Positions 1-10,017 of a DNA stretch of 64,000 bases are shown in pieces (the first letter of the stretch is position 1; each line of letters begins with the position of its first letter). Origin of the DNA: Mixophyes australis. Taxonomy: Eukaryota; Chordata; Amphibia; Anura; Limnodynastidae. The notes under the pieces are model-generated. The model was not told the DNA's origin. It did not search any database and saw only the letters and a program-made list of their open reading frames with translations. The stretch covers positions 127,968,098 to 128,032,097 of the forward strand of contig JAVHZZ010000005.1 in NCBI GenBank assembly GCA_036250195.1. Direction: 5' to 3'. The position numbers and the translations under genes were made by a program.

Positions 1-358
1 CCTGTCCAGTTCTGAGACAGAATCCCTCCTACAAGCAGTCTGTTTTACTGTTGACATGGTTTATTGATGTAGCAAAAAAATGAAAACTGCAGGAAATCCA
101 AATGTATGTGCTCTAGAAATGAAAGGCATATTGTCTCCAGGGACTTATTACATTATCTTCCAAAAGAAGAATAAAATAAAACAGTTTTTGTTAAAAAAAA
201 ACCTATTAACTCATTTTTTGAACTCGCACCCACCCTCTTTTTTTTGCTTCCTATAACTGTTTTAAATGGCACTAAACCTTAGATACACTGTGTGTGAAAG
301 TACCTCTAAAAAATTACAGCAGCTAATTAGTGGCTTCACTTAGTAAAAATAACTCTTA

Positions 359-494
359 GGGGGGAATTCAATTAACCGCGATGTTCCTCAGAAAAATGGT
401 GCGAGGAAAAATTAGAGCATTTTTTACTGTAGTAACAGTAAAAATGTGCAGCTGCGATGTTCTGAGGAACATCATGGCTAATTGAATTCCCTCC
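359..494. mobile_element. Harbinger-like MITE
   Basis: 136-bp inverted-repeat element. The left end gggaattcaattaaccgcg is mirrored by the right end, whose complement reads the same way through gaattcaatta, with a second mirrored block (gatgttcctcag / ctgaggaacatc). It is flanked by TTA at 356-358 and 495-497, a 3-bp target duplication as expected for PIF/Harbinger elements. No coding capacity. Confidence 0.7.
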
Positions 495-700
495 TTAGGG
501 TCTACTTCTGGTAAATATCTACAGCTCACAATAACTGTTGTTATTCTTTGAGAAATGTGGTAAAAGAAATACCAGTTAAACAAAAGTATTTAATAATTGT
601 ATCCTGAGGGTATGTAAATATATTAGAAAGAGACTACTAGAAAAATATGATTTAATAATATAAATGGTTCTGTTATTGAAATTGTTGTTATCCTCTGTAG

Positions 701-822
701 AGTTCACACATCCGATTGTGGGGAGAAGACTGCAGATTGGGTGTCTCATTTTCTTGCTCGCAAGTGTCGTTTAATAAGACAGTCATTAAGTTTCAATCGC
801 TATGCAGGTGCAAAGAAAAAAG
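701..822 (+). CDS. MOCOS: MOCOS internal exon (inter-domain region)
   Basis: First of five exons of molybdenum cofactor sulfurase, the cytosolic enzyme that adds the terminal sulfur to Moco of xanthine dehydrogenase and aldehyde oxidase. The exon is bounded by a splice acceptor (AG at 699-700) and a strong donor (gtacgt from 823). It holds one base finishing a split codon, 40 codons and one base starting the next. The peptide contains SDCGEK, WVSHFLARKCRLIRQS and a lysine-rich end. This matches the family segment just before the C-terminal MOSC part, where vertebrate MOCOS has a YDCGEK..SWLS..LGRPC..I.Q pattern. That is family knowledge; the residues are read here. The trailing base joins the 'ga' at 23310 to make Gly. 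Earlier exons lie upstream of the window. Confidence 0.88.
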
Positions 823-1326
823 GTACGTCATCGTCATATGTTCAAGGATAAAAATATTTACGCTATGCTATGCTACAAATATCATGTTTATTTCTGTAAT
901 TGAAATTACATTTTGAGAGTAATGATTTTCTTTTTTTGCATTGTTTACAATTTCAGACAGTTTTGTTTAAAAAATAAAGACTTCAATTTTGTCTGTTTGC
1001 AAAGTGTACATTTGCAGCAAAGCACTTTATTCCTCAAAAGCCTGCCTAGTAAATGGCATACACTAAAGTCTATGCTATAGAAATGGACAGAATATTTGCA
1101 TGTTTCTTTCTAGTTGGTTCCTTACATTATCTTTATTTTCAAAAAAAGGATAACCTAAACCAATATTAAAAACCAGAACAAAAAGCAGAAAAAGTCTTGA
1201 AAAATAATAAGTGGTATACAACAAATTACAAATCCTAGATCTTAACTATTGTGGATTACGAGGTTCAACATATACATATACAAAATTGTGTAAATCAATG
1301 AGTTGTTTAAAATATCAAATACAATT

Positions 1327-1652
1327 ATATCAGCAGCAGCAGCTATTTATATACCACCACTAATTCTGCAATGCTGCACAGAGAACTCCTCACATCTGTC
1401 CCTGCCCCCATTGGAGCTTACAGTCTAAGTTTCCTAACATACACACAGACTGGAGTCAATTTAATAGCAGCCAATTAACCTACTAGTATGTTTTTGGAGT
1501 GTGGGAGAAAACCGGAGCATCTGGAGGAATCCCATGCAAACACGGAGAGAACATATAAACTCCACACAGATAAGGCCATGGTCGAGAATCAAAATCATTA
1601 CTCCAGTGCTGTAAGGCAGAGGTGCTAACCACAAAGCCCCGTTGCTGACCCT
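1327..1652 (-). mobile_element. tRNA-derived SINE (V-SINE-like), antisense copy
   Basis: Read on the - strand, it starts with a tRNA-like head (A box gtggttagcac, degenerate B box near 1580-1600), then the widely shared vertebrate SINE core (tgtggagttt, cctcc..tgctccggtt), and ends in an L2-like tail (gtaagctccaatggggg...) and a CTG repeat. The same order is seen on the + strand at 57025-57390. The family name is from general knowledge of vertebrate SINEs, not a search. Confidence 0.65.
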
Positions 1653-1805
1653 AATTATATATAATTATATATATGTGTAGTGTACTGCGCAGGGCATGTA
1701 CTTCCAGCCTAATCACCTGCCTACCCCAGTAAAATTCCCCAAGTGACCCCTAAAAAAGCAAACCCTGGAACATAATGAGGGAACTACAAAATGGGTAGTC
1801 TGAAT

Positions 1806-1970
1806 CAGTGTTCCCTCTAAGCTGAGCAATCTGGAAAGCAAAGAGTTAAAAGGTCACTCTAATGAGGGCTCCACTTGAAAAGTTTGCATTCACAATCTGC
1901 AGGATGTTTCCTAGTAAGATACAGGTTTAACTCTATCATTTCCAGATTGCTCAGCTTAGAGGGAACACTG
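1806..1970. mobile_element. hAT-type MITE
   Basis: 165-bp element with terminal inverted repeats of about 30 bp beginning cagtgttccctctaagctga. It is flanked by a perfect 8-bp duplication, GTCTGAAT, at 1798-1805 and 1971-1978. An 8-bp duplication with CAGTG ends is the hAT signature. Non-coding. Confidence 0.85.
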
Positions 1971-2103
1971 GTCTGAATACACTTGCACACAGTCATACAA
2001 AATGTATTTGCTAAGGGACAAGGCTATAACATATGCCGCAATGTAGCAAAGTGAACCTTACATTGTGTTCCTGCCCATCTATTACAGCCTAATAGGTGTT
2101 AGG

Positions 2104-2395
2104 CAGGGCCATCTTTTCCATTGGGCACGATGGGCAGGTGCCCGGGGGCCCCACGGGCAAGGGGGCCCCATATGCAGGACTCTTAATTAGAATAAATAAC
2201 CCTGCAAAAGAAAGAAACCTGCAACAAAAAACCTTCAAGGGTCACTGAGCAAGTACATCTATCTATCTCTATCTCTATATATCTATATCTATATCTGTAT
2301 CTCTATACATCTATATCTATATATATATCTATATATGTAGGGGCCCCGGTGCACTGCTTTGCCCGGGGGCCCATAATGTTGTTAAGATGGCCCTG
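2104..2395. mobile_element. hAT-type MITE with internal (TATC)n
   Basis: 292-bp element with ends cagggccatctt / aagatggccctg and a perfect 8-bp target duplication GTGTTAGG at 2096-2103 and 2396-2403. The subterminal parts are rich in GGGGCCCC, and the middle (2255-2340) is an expanded TATC/ATCTAT microsatellite. Non-coding. Confidence 0.85.
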
Positions 2396-3058
2396 GTGTT
2401 AGGTAACCCTATGAAATAAAAATAAAAAGAAATTCATTTGTCAATATCCCAAACATGTTGTTTTAGTTTTACTAAAATAAAAACCTTGGTATATTTGAAA
2501 GCTTCTGTCATAACCCCCTTTTCCCATCTGTACTCAGTTATATGTGATCATTTAGTCTTTCCTGGTAAGTTTTGATATTGAGACCATGTTTCAGTTTTGT
2601 TCCTTTTCCCTTTAATTTACTCATGCCCTTCTGGAGATATGACCAGAGAGGAACACTATATTATAAGTGTCTATCCTCTTACATAGCTGTTTGTCATCTG
2701 CAAAATGACAGACTTTACCTCCAATATCATTAGTAATTTAATCAATAAAGATATATAAAGTGCATTGTTCCAAGTAGAGATACTTGGGGTATTCCACTAG
2801 TAACCTTGCCCTCTTCTAAATTGACTCAGTTTACTACAACTCTGTTTTGTCTATCCTTCAACCAATATTGTATTGACTACCTTTGAATCAATTGCCAAGC
2901 TTTCTGATTTATTAAGGAGCCTTTTGTGTGGAACAGTGTCTAAAATCTAGATCTGCTACATTTACAACCCCACCTTGATCTATTACCATAGTATCCAGTC
3001 AAGAAAGTAAATCATATTCTCCCCCCAGGAAATCCATGCAGCTCACTGGTTACCATCT

Positions 3059-3248
3059 GGGGGTAAATGTATGAACGTGCGGGTTCTTCAACACCCGCGT
3101 GTTCAGCGTGTTCGGCGATTAAATTTCAAGCAGCGCTGCATCGTAAAGGGAAACTTCCCTTTACAATGCAGCGCCGCTTGAAATTTAATCGCCGAACACG
3201 CTGAACACGCGGGTGTTGAAGAACCCGCACGTTCATACATTTACCCCC
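3059..3248. mobile_element. Near-perfect palindromic MITE
   Basis: 190-bp palindrome: two arms of about 94 bp starting gggggtaaatgtatgaacgt differ at only about two positions plus the centre. The arms are GC-rich compared with the flanks. Size and form fit a foldback MITE, but I could not define a target duplication, so the superfamily is open. Confidence 0.6.
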
Positions 3249-3740
3249 TGATTTCTTTACTTACACTTTTGTGCAGCAGGACTGCTTTCACTCTGGAACT
3301 ATGCCTGTTAATAGTGGCTCTTTGAATCATTATGTTAATGGTGTTACCAGTATAGATGAGCAGTTTGGATTATGTGAAAACCGACAAAATCCAATATTGG
3401 GGATCTGAGTAAAACTGAGTTGTGACTAGTTTTCTCCCTCCAAACTCGGATCTCAAAATGAGGCACAACGTCATTTCCAGTAAAAAAAAAAAATCGCCAT
3501 CTTTTGAATATATAGTCCTCCTTCATTTGCTCAAGTGCCATTTTAGAACAGATAGTGTGCAGGAAGGAGGTTAGCTGCGGTGCTGTGCCCACAACATTTT
3601 GTTCAGGGTAAACGAGGACAGTAGAATCCTGTCATTATTGTAAAGCAGTTTAGTAGAGATTAGTCAGCTAGAATGATCAATTGCTGTTAGGTTCAATCTT
3701 AAATATACTTTACACAGACTAGTAGCTACTGGTTGTTGTT
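3249..3740. other. Intronic sequence without recognisable feature
   Basis: No gene, exon or clear repeat seen. A short open frame on the - strand has no recognisable motif. Confidence 0.5.
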
Positions 3741-3742
3741 AA

Positions 3743-3744
<2 letters not shown>

Positions 3745-3775
<31 letters not shown>
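3745..3775. repeat. (TG)n microsatellite
   Basis: About 14 TG units. It sits next to the broken 3' end of the Gmr1-like element. Confidence 0.9.
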
Positions 3776-3779
<4 letters not shown>

Positions 3780-3879
3780 ATATCTATAATATAAATGTCT
3801 AGTGGCGTGTGTTAGTCTGTCTGTTTGCCTGGCCCAAACTATGGCCAGGCACTTTTTTTTAATAGTGGCGTATGCTATC

Positions 3880-4225
3880 TCGCGATCAACAAGTTTCCGG
3901 GAGAGATAAGCCACTGGGTGTTCACAACCATACTCTCCTACTTGACTCAAGACAGCTCCTATTCCACAGCTTGAGGCATCAGTTTGCACAATGAACTGCC
4001 ATCAAAAGACAGGGACTGCTAATACTGGGGACTGGGTCAAGATATCCTTAAGCTGGGAAAAGTCCTGTCCACAATCAGGGTTCCAGTCACTTTGTTGAGA
4101 GTACTTTTTGGTCGTCAAATCAGTCAGCAGCTTGGCAATGGTGCTGTACTGGGGCACAAACTTGCGATAGTACCCCACCGTCCCAAGGAAGGCACGTACC
4201 TATTTTTGGTTGGTGAGGTGAGGCC
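3880..4225 (-). pseudogene. Gmr1-like RT connection and start of RNase H
   Basis: Reads VRAFLGTVGYYRKFVPQY (about 4190-4140), the RT thumb/connection. Then QTDASSCGIGAVLSQ (about 3990-3945), the RNase H start with its first catalytic Asp, and HPVAYLSRKL (about 3925-3895). The element then stops abruptly next to low-complexity DNA; the rest of RNase H and any 3' LTR are absent. Confidence 0.75.
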
Positions 4226-4859
4226 AATTCAGGATGGCATCAATTTTTGCTGGCTCCGGTCGAATATTTCCTCCACCGGGGCATTCTTCATTCCAAAGGA
4301 CATGGCAGTAAACTCAAATAGTCCAAACGGAGTGGTGAATGCAGACCACTCCTGTGCCTCCCTGGTAAGGGGTATATGCCAGTACCATTTACTCATATCC
4401 AGCGTGGACACATAGCGAGCCACCCCCAGTCTGTCAAACAGCTCATTTACTCGGGGCATGGGATACGCGTCTGTCACCATCACTTCGTTCAGTTTCCTAT
4501 AATCCACGCAGAAGCGTGTACTCCAGTCTTTCTTGGGCACTAACACCACACTGGCCGCCCAGGGACTATTGAATGGTATAATGACCCCCAGTGCCAGCAT
4601 TTCATCTACCTCTTTTTTGATCATGTCACCTCAGGACTCACTCGATACAAGGGTTGCCGAATAGACCGAGCCTCCCCGGTGTCGACATGATGGGCCACTA
4701 CAGGAGTGCGCCCAGGCCTGCTGGTGAACTGAGGCCGCTCTACCTCCAATACTCCCTTAATCTGTTGAGTCTGGGCTCCTGTTAACTGCTGGCCTACGGG
4801 CACCGCCTCCACCCCTAGGTTCTTTTTGGTTGCTGCGAGATTGTCGGGGATGGGGTCAG
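4226..4859 (-). pseudogene. Gmr1-like reverse transcriptase, active site deleted
   Basis: The lead-in (VDTGEARSIRQPLYRVSPEV, near 4680) is followed by fingers/palm blocks: LGVIIPFNSPWAASVVLVPK, STRFCVDYRKLNEV, DAYPMPRVNELFDRLG, STLDMSKWYWHIPL, SAFTTPFGLFEFTAMSFGMK. First catalytic Asp: STLD. After KNAPV the sequence jumps to the block that normally lies about 70 residues later (EPAKIDAILNWP in a shifted frame), so the YxDD motif is missing. This is an internal deletion with frameshift; the enzyme cannot be active. Confidence 0.8.
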
Positions 4860-5960
4860 TCTCTGGGCCGTCCATAGGTGGGCAACAGATTGCTTCGGCC
4901 CCTATTTCCCTGGTGACGTACTCTTTTAACCCACTTCCATGTTCGATCTAGTGCAATAACGTAATCTACCCGGCCCTGTCTGTCCACTACGGTATAGGGC
5001 CCTGCCCAGGTCACCTGTAACTTGTGCTTTCTGGCAGGTACTAGCACCATCACTTTCTGTCCAACTTCTAACTCCCTTTCTCGAGCCCCCTGGTCGTAAT
5101 AATGGTGCTACCGGTCCTGCGCCCCCAAAGTATGGTCATGCGTGAGCTGCCTCAACCTCTGCAGTCTATCTCTCATTTGTACCACATATTCCAAAACTGG
5201 AACCTCAGGTTCCTGGAATGACCCTTCCCAGCTTTCTCGGACTAGGTCGAGAGGTCCCCGTATACTTCGAGCATATAATAACTCAAAAGAAGAGAACCCA
5301 GTAGAATACTGCGGCAATGACTTCTCCCAGTCTCCCCTCTCTGACTCAGCAGATGCTCACAGCAACTGCTTAAGGGCCCCATTAAATCTCTCGCAAAGAT
5401 GGACCCCAAATTTGTCCCATACTGTCTTCAGCAAGTCCCCTTGAAATTACGTCCCCTGGTCAGTGACTACTTTTTGAGGGAATCCTACATGGCTAAAAAT
5501 ATCCATGAGAGCCTGGGCAATATGTTCAGCATCTATGGATGCTAGTGCCACTGCCTCAGGATATCTAGTCGCGTATTTGACTACGGTCAGTATGTTCTTC
5601 TTCCCTGTTCGGCTTGGTTTCTTAAACGGTCCCACAATGTCTATGGCTACCCTCCTAAATGGCTCACCTATGATGGGAATGGACTGTAGAGGGACCCGAC
5701 GTGAGGGTCCACCAAGGCGTTGGCATATATTGCATGGGGACCTATGTTATTTGACCTCCTGGTTAACTCCAGGCCAGAGAAAATGATGTAGCAACCAGGC
5801 ACGGGTTTTGCGAACCCAAAAGTGGCCATCTATGGGGATGTCATGGGCTAGTGCTAGTAACCGGTACTTCTGGGGTACAATCAGCTGTTTCCTAGCCACT
5901 CCTGGGTCTAGAGGATCAGCCTTGGCGGGCATCCGGTACAACCTCCCTTCTTCCCACATG
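4860..5960 (-). pseudogene. Gmr1-like integrase (upstream of RT)
   Basis: From 5959 down: an HH-CC zinc finger region (HDIPIDGHFWVRKT, then CNICQ near 5740), the core with VAIDIVGP (first Asp, about 5655) and VVTDQGT (second Asp, about 5450), and CERFNGALKQ (Glu, about 5390). Then a tail with LLYARSIRGPLDLVRE (about 5290) and a C-terminal barrel (QVTWAGPYTVVDRQGRVDYV, about 5000). Only about 22 residues separate the second Asp and the Glu instead of 35, so part of the core is deleted. The last residues run directly into the RT lead-in near 4870, which proves the IN-RT order. Confidence 0.8.
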
Positions 5961-6475
5961 ATCCTATCCTCCTGAGGTCCCCAATCTGTAATTTCTGCTG
6001 TAATGCGGAGACCATCTCAAGATGGGTCAGTCCGTTGGGCTTCCCTAAATGCTATCCTATCTACCTCCCCCAAATTCATGTCAATGTCAGGTAAGTCTGG
6101 TACAGTGTTACTCACCGACAGCTGTTCAGGTGGTGTGGCAGCTGATCCAACAGGGACATTTGGTGCTGGTATGGGTAGGTACTTGGGAGCTGTCTCCAAA
6201 GCCTGTGCTCGACTCCATGTGATAGCTCCCACAAAGTAACTGGCCAATCCACCCTCCCCAGATAATTCCCCAGACTAACGTGGGTAGGTAATCCATCCAG
6301 AAGTCCCACATTCACCTCCCCCGAACCCTGGCCCCAATTCAAATTAAGCCTGGTCATGGGGATGACTAATTTGGCCTCCCGCCATCGAAATTTTGATTTT
6401 CCGATTCTTTAGCCATTGATTAGGTGGGACTAAACTGGGCCGTATCAGAGTAATAGAAGCCCCCTCTTATGACTC
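5961..6475 (-). pseudogene. Gmr1-like protease remainder and linker to integrase
   Basis: On the - strand below the LTR-like insertion the protease resumes with ASITLIRPSLVPP. After frameshifts it gives VGLLDGLPTHVSLGNYLG, the C-terminal aspartic protease pattern (VGLLPGLP..VLLG.D). A linker rich in Pro and acidic residues then leads to the integrase zinc finger. The catalytic D-S-G lies on the other side of the insertion (near 7820), so the domain is split by about 1.3 kb. Confidence 0.5.
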
Positions 6476-6485
6476 TTCGGGCTCT

Positions 6486-6640
6486 CTGTCAGAGTAACTA
6501 GATAGTAAGATAGTTTAGTTAGGGATAGGTAGGTAGGTAGTTACATAGCCACATTGGGTGTTTAGATAGGTAGATTAGATAGGCAGATAGATTAGCCAGA
6601 TAGATTAGATAGGTACTAAGATAGGGTCAGTTAGGTCTGT
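6486..6640. repeat. Degenerate GATA/TAGG microsatellite
   Basis: Runs of gata, taggtaggtag and agattagatagg; imperfect simple repeat at the left part of the LTR-like insertion. Confidence 0.8.
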
Positions 6641-7260
6641 TCTCTGTCAGAATCTGCCGTCAATCATGCTGTTAATTCCTATGTAATGCCTCACCTGCCC
6701 AGCCTGTTTCTCTGAGCTCTCTCACCAGGCTCCTCATTATCAGCTACAGCCCATTGGTTCTGCTCTCCTTAAATAGCCGGCTAATCCTCTGCAGGATTGC
6801 CGGTAATACGTTTATCATAGTGTTCCTGCTCCCTTGTGTTTTCCCTGTTACCTGTTTCTGTTGTTTCCTGCCGGCTTAGTGATTTCCTGTGTACCAGACC
6901 GTTTCCGTTCCTGACTACCCTTCATTGGATTTCCCTGTGTACCGACTCGGCTCTGCTTTGACTCTTCTCCTGTGTGGATATCCCATGTACCAGACCTGAT
7001 TCTGTCCATGACGATTCTACTATCTACTCACAAGTTCCAGTCAGTTTTCTCCTGGACCCCGACAAAGTCGTGCTCCCAGGCATGGCTCCGGCGTGATCTG
7101 CAGCTCCTCTGCTCATCCTACATTATGCGGAGAGGCAGTCCCTGCAGCATCTCTGCGCCCTGATTTCAACAATCTTCCTTTGGCTCCGGACTCAATCTTG
7201 CCACAGGTACTATTGACTGTTTACATATATCACCGTGTGCCTATAATTGTTGTTACTCCT

Positions 7261-7544
7261 AAATCTCCGGACTCTCACCGGTACTGTGGGTTGCAGTTAT
7301 CCCTGGCAACCGCCTAAGAACTGTTTCTCTCAAATCTCTGGACTCTCAACGGTACTGTGGGTTGCAGTTACCCCTGGCAACCACCTAAGAACTGTGTCTC
7401 TCAAACCTCCGGACTCTCACCGGTACTGTGGGTTGCAGTTACACCTGGCAACCGCCTAAGAACTATTTCCATAAAATCTCCGGACTCTCATCGGTACTGT
7501 GGGTTGTAGTTACCTTTGGCTACTGCCTACGTTCAGTGTCATCA
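7261..7544. repeat. 71-bp tandem repeat, 4 copies
   Basis: Units begin aaatctccggactctcaccg at 7261, 7332, 7403 and 7474, a constant 71-bp step. Each contains gtactgtgggttgcagtta. It lies inside the LTR-like insertion. Confidence 0.9.
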
Positions 7545-7781
7545 TCTTTACCTATCAGCTGTTCCTTTATTTATTCCAGTGACCACGAGTGATATATCAG
7601 TCTTGACACCATCCACTCAGTATCTCTCCTGGCTCTCTCCTGCACTTCCTACTCTATGGCCTCGGTAACTCCATTCCTGGGTCTCCGTAGCTAGTGCACA
7701 TTTCACGACCCTCTGTTTGTCTGCAGCCAAGCCTGTCCCCACCACTAGGGGCAACAGTGAACACCAGACATTCGGAGCAGA

Positions 7782-8545
7782 CTACGGGTTTTGCTGTACT
7801 GGCTGAGGGGTTCCTAACACCCCCGAGTCCAGTTCCTGGCCATTCACTTTTACAGGCTGCAGGTGTCCCTTCATATTTGCAGGTGTAGCCTTACTGATTG
7901 CCGCTATCACCTCCACCTGATAGACTACTTCCTCCACCTCTGGCGCATCAGGATCATAGTACCCTTCCCCACCCTCAATTGATGTTCCTTGGCACACTGA
8001 AACTCGAGTCACAGCTGGTCTCAATCCAGAGAAAGGTCTTTCTCCCCGTGGGCAATTTCTTTGTATGTGTCCCAGTTGTTGGCAAGTGTAGCACCTCCAA
8101 GGGTCGGATACTGCTGGACGCACTAGAGTGCGCAGCTGGGGTACGTGGTGACATGGGGTGTGATGTAGCCGGTGGTGTATCTCGATCAGACGGGTCCTTC
8201 GAATAGTTGTCCATTCACAACCGCTAGGTCCCCTCCATCGGTGACGATTTTCCAGGAAATCATTGGCTAATGCTGCTGCTTTCTCTGGGGTAGTAGGATT
8301 TCTATCCACCACCCACTCTCTATTTTCTGGAGCCATTTTATTCATTAGCTGCTCCAATATAAAGATGTTTTTAATGTCCTTTACGGTTGTGGCTTGCTTC
8401 CCTTCTAGCCACCGATTCAGTTTCTTTGCAATAAACTGCTAAATTCCATATAAGAAGAGTCACTGATTCTTGCCATAGTTCTGAACTTAGTGCGTTAGGA
8501 TTCAGGGGTGACCGCATATCGAGCCAACAATACTTTCCTAATCTC
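7782..8545 (-). pseudogene. Gmr1-like Gag: SCAN-like capsid domain, zinc knuckle, protease start
   Basis: Between 8545 and about 8360 the capsid continues through frameshifts. From 8357 a frame of 191 residues opens with EQLMNKMAPENREWV and then TPEKAAALANDFLE, the exact pattern of helices 4-5 of SCAN domains (EQF...P...WV...P.T..EA..L...). A CCHC knuckle C-x2-C-x4-H-x4-C (CYTCQQLGHIQRNC) lies at about 8050-8093. The C-terminal end contains VNGQELDSG, probably the aspartic protease D-S-G, just before the insertion at about 7775. The family relation of SCAN to Gmr1-type Gag is published knowledge; this reading agrees with it. Confidence 0.65.
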
Positions 8546-9181
8546 CTAGTAGTCCCTTCCTTGCTCTGGGCTCACGGCATGATATGCCTCCTGTGCTCGG
8601 CCCATCAAACTAGGTATCAAATATTTTGACCACTCCGCCACAGGTATATAATGCATTGCCATCATGGACTCAAATAACTGAAGGTGAGTGTCAATGTCCG
8701 TGGCTGATTCCACAAAGCGTGGTACATCGTGATATCCCAATTGCAGCATCTGTCTTCCTTCCAATACTGACACAGATGCCATTACAGCTACCACGACCGG
8801 TCTACCCAGCGCTGCTCCCAATACTGCTGCCCTCTCATGTGCAGCAGCTCCTGGTCCAAGTACATCCAACCAAATCCACAGCTGTTCCATGTTGCCAGCG
8901 GTTATTGCAACTGCCTCGGTTGTCATTCCCCTGGTTTCATTACTGGGTTCGCCTGATGGGTCCTGAACCGCGTCCTCCTCCTCCTCAACAGGGTTTTCTA
9001 CGTCCCATTGAGCCAATTTTTCGATTAGGGACCCCCTGGTATCCATTGAGTTAATCTCAATTTTTCTTGCCTCACAAAGTTCCTGCAGGATTCCTTTCTT
9101 GGTGTTTTTGTATGTTTGTGCTGCTGCATCATTCTGCATTGCCTTTCCAATTCCGTGCTTGTCACTGAGTGATCCCACCAA
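8546..9181 (-). pseudogene. Gmr1-like Gag, N-terminal part
   Basis: Open frame of 211 residues starting at Met (9181). An early helical segment with the pattern KGILQELCEARKIEI..L..KLAQWD resembles SAP-like motifs at the start of Gmr1/SCAN-related Gag proteins. It is followed by an acidic stretch (EEEEDAVQD) and the first part of the capsid (VPRFVESATDIDTHLQLFE). The frame breaks just where the capsid C-terminal domain begins, which continues in other frames below 8545. The capsid would package element RNA; here it is only a relic. Confidence 0.65.
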
Positions 9182-9494
9182 TTCTCCAAAGAGATGTTAT
9201 AGTTCCATCACTAATACTTCCTGATATTAACATGGCTAAAAAGTGCAGTTCAAGTATGGATTAGATTAAGGGGTTGTAACACTGGTTCCATACACTATGC
9301 CCGTTGCTTTACAGATATCATTCTGAACTAACTGTTATATTTATTTCTTGGAGAAAAACGGTGTGCTTTTGCTGTCTGACTATTTTCAACATAATCCAAA
9401 AAACAAACAGATTTGATTATTTTAAAATGGAGAGAGTTTCTAGTGAAAGTAATTTTGTGTGGGGCAGGGACAACTGAAGCAATATTGCAAAAAA

Positions 9495-9925
9495 CTGGGT
9501 GTTTGTGTGTGAAATTCGGCAGCAGTTGCACACCCCAAAAAAGGTTATATATTATTATATTTTAAACTTTTCTATTTTTTAACACTTGTCAGTTTTTAAA
9601 AAGTGTTTAAAAAAGTGTTTGTGAAGATCAACATGCAGCTGCACACCCCAAAAAAACACTATATATTCTAATCTTTTCTATTTTTCATTACTTGCCCATT
9701 TTGCAAGGGACATTCAGTAAAATCTATATTTAAAAAAGGAAGTTTGTGTGGGTCAGCATGTAGCTGCACACCTAAAAAAAACACTATATATTGTAATTTT
9801 TTCTTTCTATATTTCAATACTTGTTGATTTTGGAAGGGTCATTCCGTGACATCCATATTAAAAAAAGGGTGTTTGCGTGTGAGGGTCAACAGCAGCTACA
9901 CACCCCAAAAAAGTAAAGATGGTGT
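9495..9925. repeat. Degenerate tandem repeat, about 113-133 bp, 4 copies
   Basis: Each unit has a gtgtttgtgtg...-type segment, then gcagctgcacaccccaaaaa, then an AT-rich tract with ctatatatt and ttctattttt. The cacaccccaaaa landmark recurs near 9531, 9644, 9768 and 9901. It stands upstream of the Ser/Lys-rich frame at 11338, an order like that in the hAT-like element at 17597. Confidence 0.75.
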
Positions 9926-10017
9926 TCATCTCATTGACTCAGAGCAGCACAACCCCCAATACAATACACAAGTTATTTGTTAGTAGTATATTATGGAGCA
10001 ATTTCATATTGTAAGAT

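Larger units (their letters stand above)
6480..7775 (+). mobile_element. LTR-like insertion in the Gmr1-like protease
   Basis: This block separates the two halves of the protease reading. It holds a GATA/TAGG microsatellite (6486-6640), a promoter-like stretch (attggttctgctctccttaa followed by atag, 6753-6777), a region with the shared motif gtgtaccgactcggct (6937) and four 71-bp repeats. Organisation and motifs resemble the block at 60960-62040, which suggests a solo LTR in + orientation. Its exact ends and target duplication could not be fixed. Confidence 0.45.
3840..9190 (-). mobile_element. Gmr1-like Ty3/gypsy retrotransposon, degraded
   Basis: Read on the - strand from 9190 downward, the recognisable parts are Gag (SAP-like N-terminus, SCAN-like capsid, CCHC knuckle), protease, integrase (zinc finger, catalytic core, C-terminal domain), reverse transcriptase and RNase H. 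Integrase before RT is the reverse of ordinary Ty3/gypsy elements and is the defining order of the Gmr1 group described from deuterostomes. The copy is dead: several stops and frameshifts, a deletion removing the RT active-site region, an LTR-like insertion between about 6480 and 7775, and loss of everything after the start of RNase H. I saw no LTRs of its own. Confidence 0.8.

Noticed and set aside
716..916. Short ORF starting with Met in the first exon region
   Set aside because: It is a shifted frame crossing the splice donor. The MOCOS frame gives the conserved peptide and stops at the GT.
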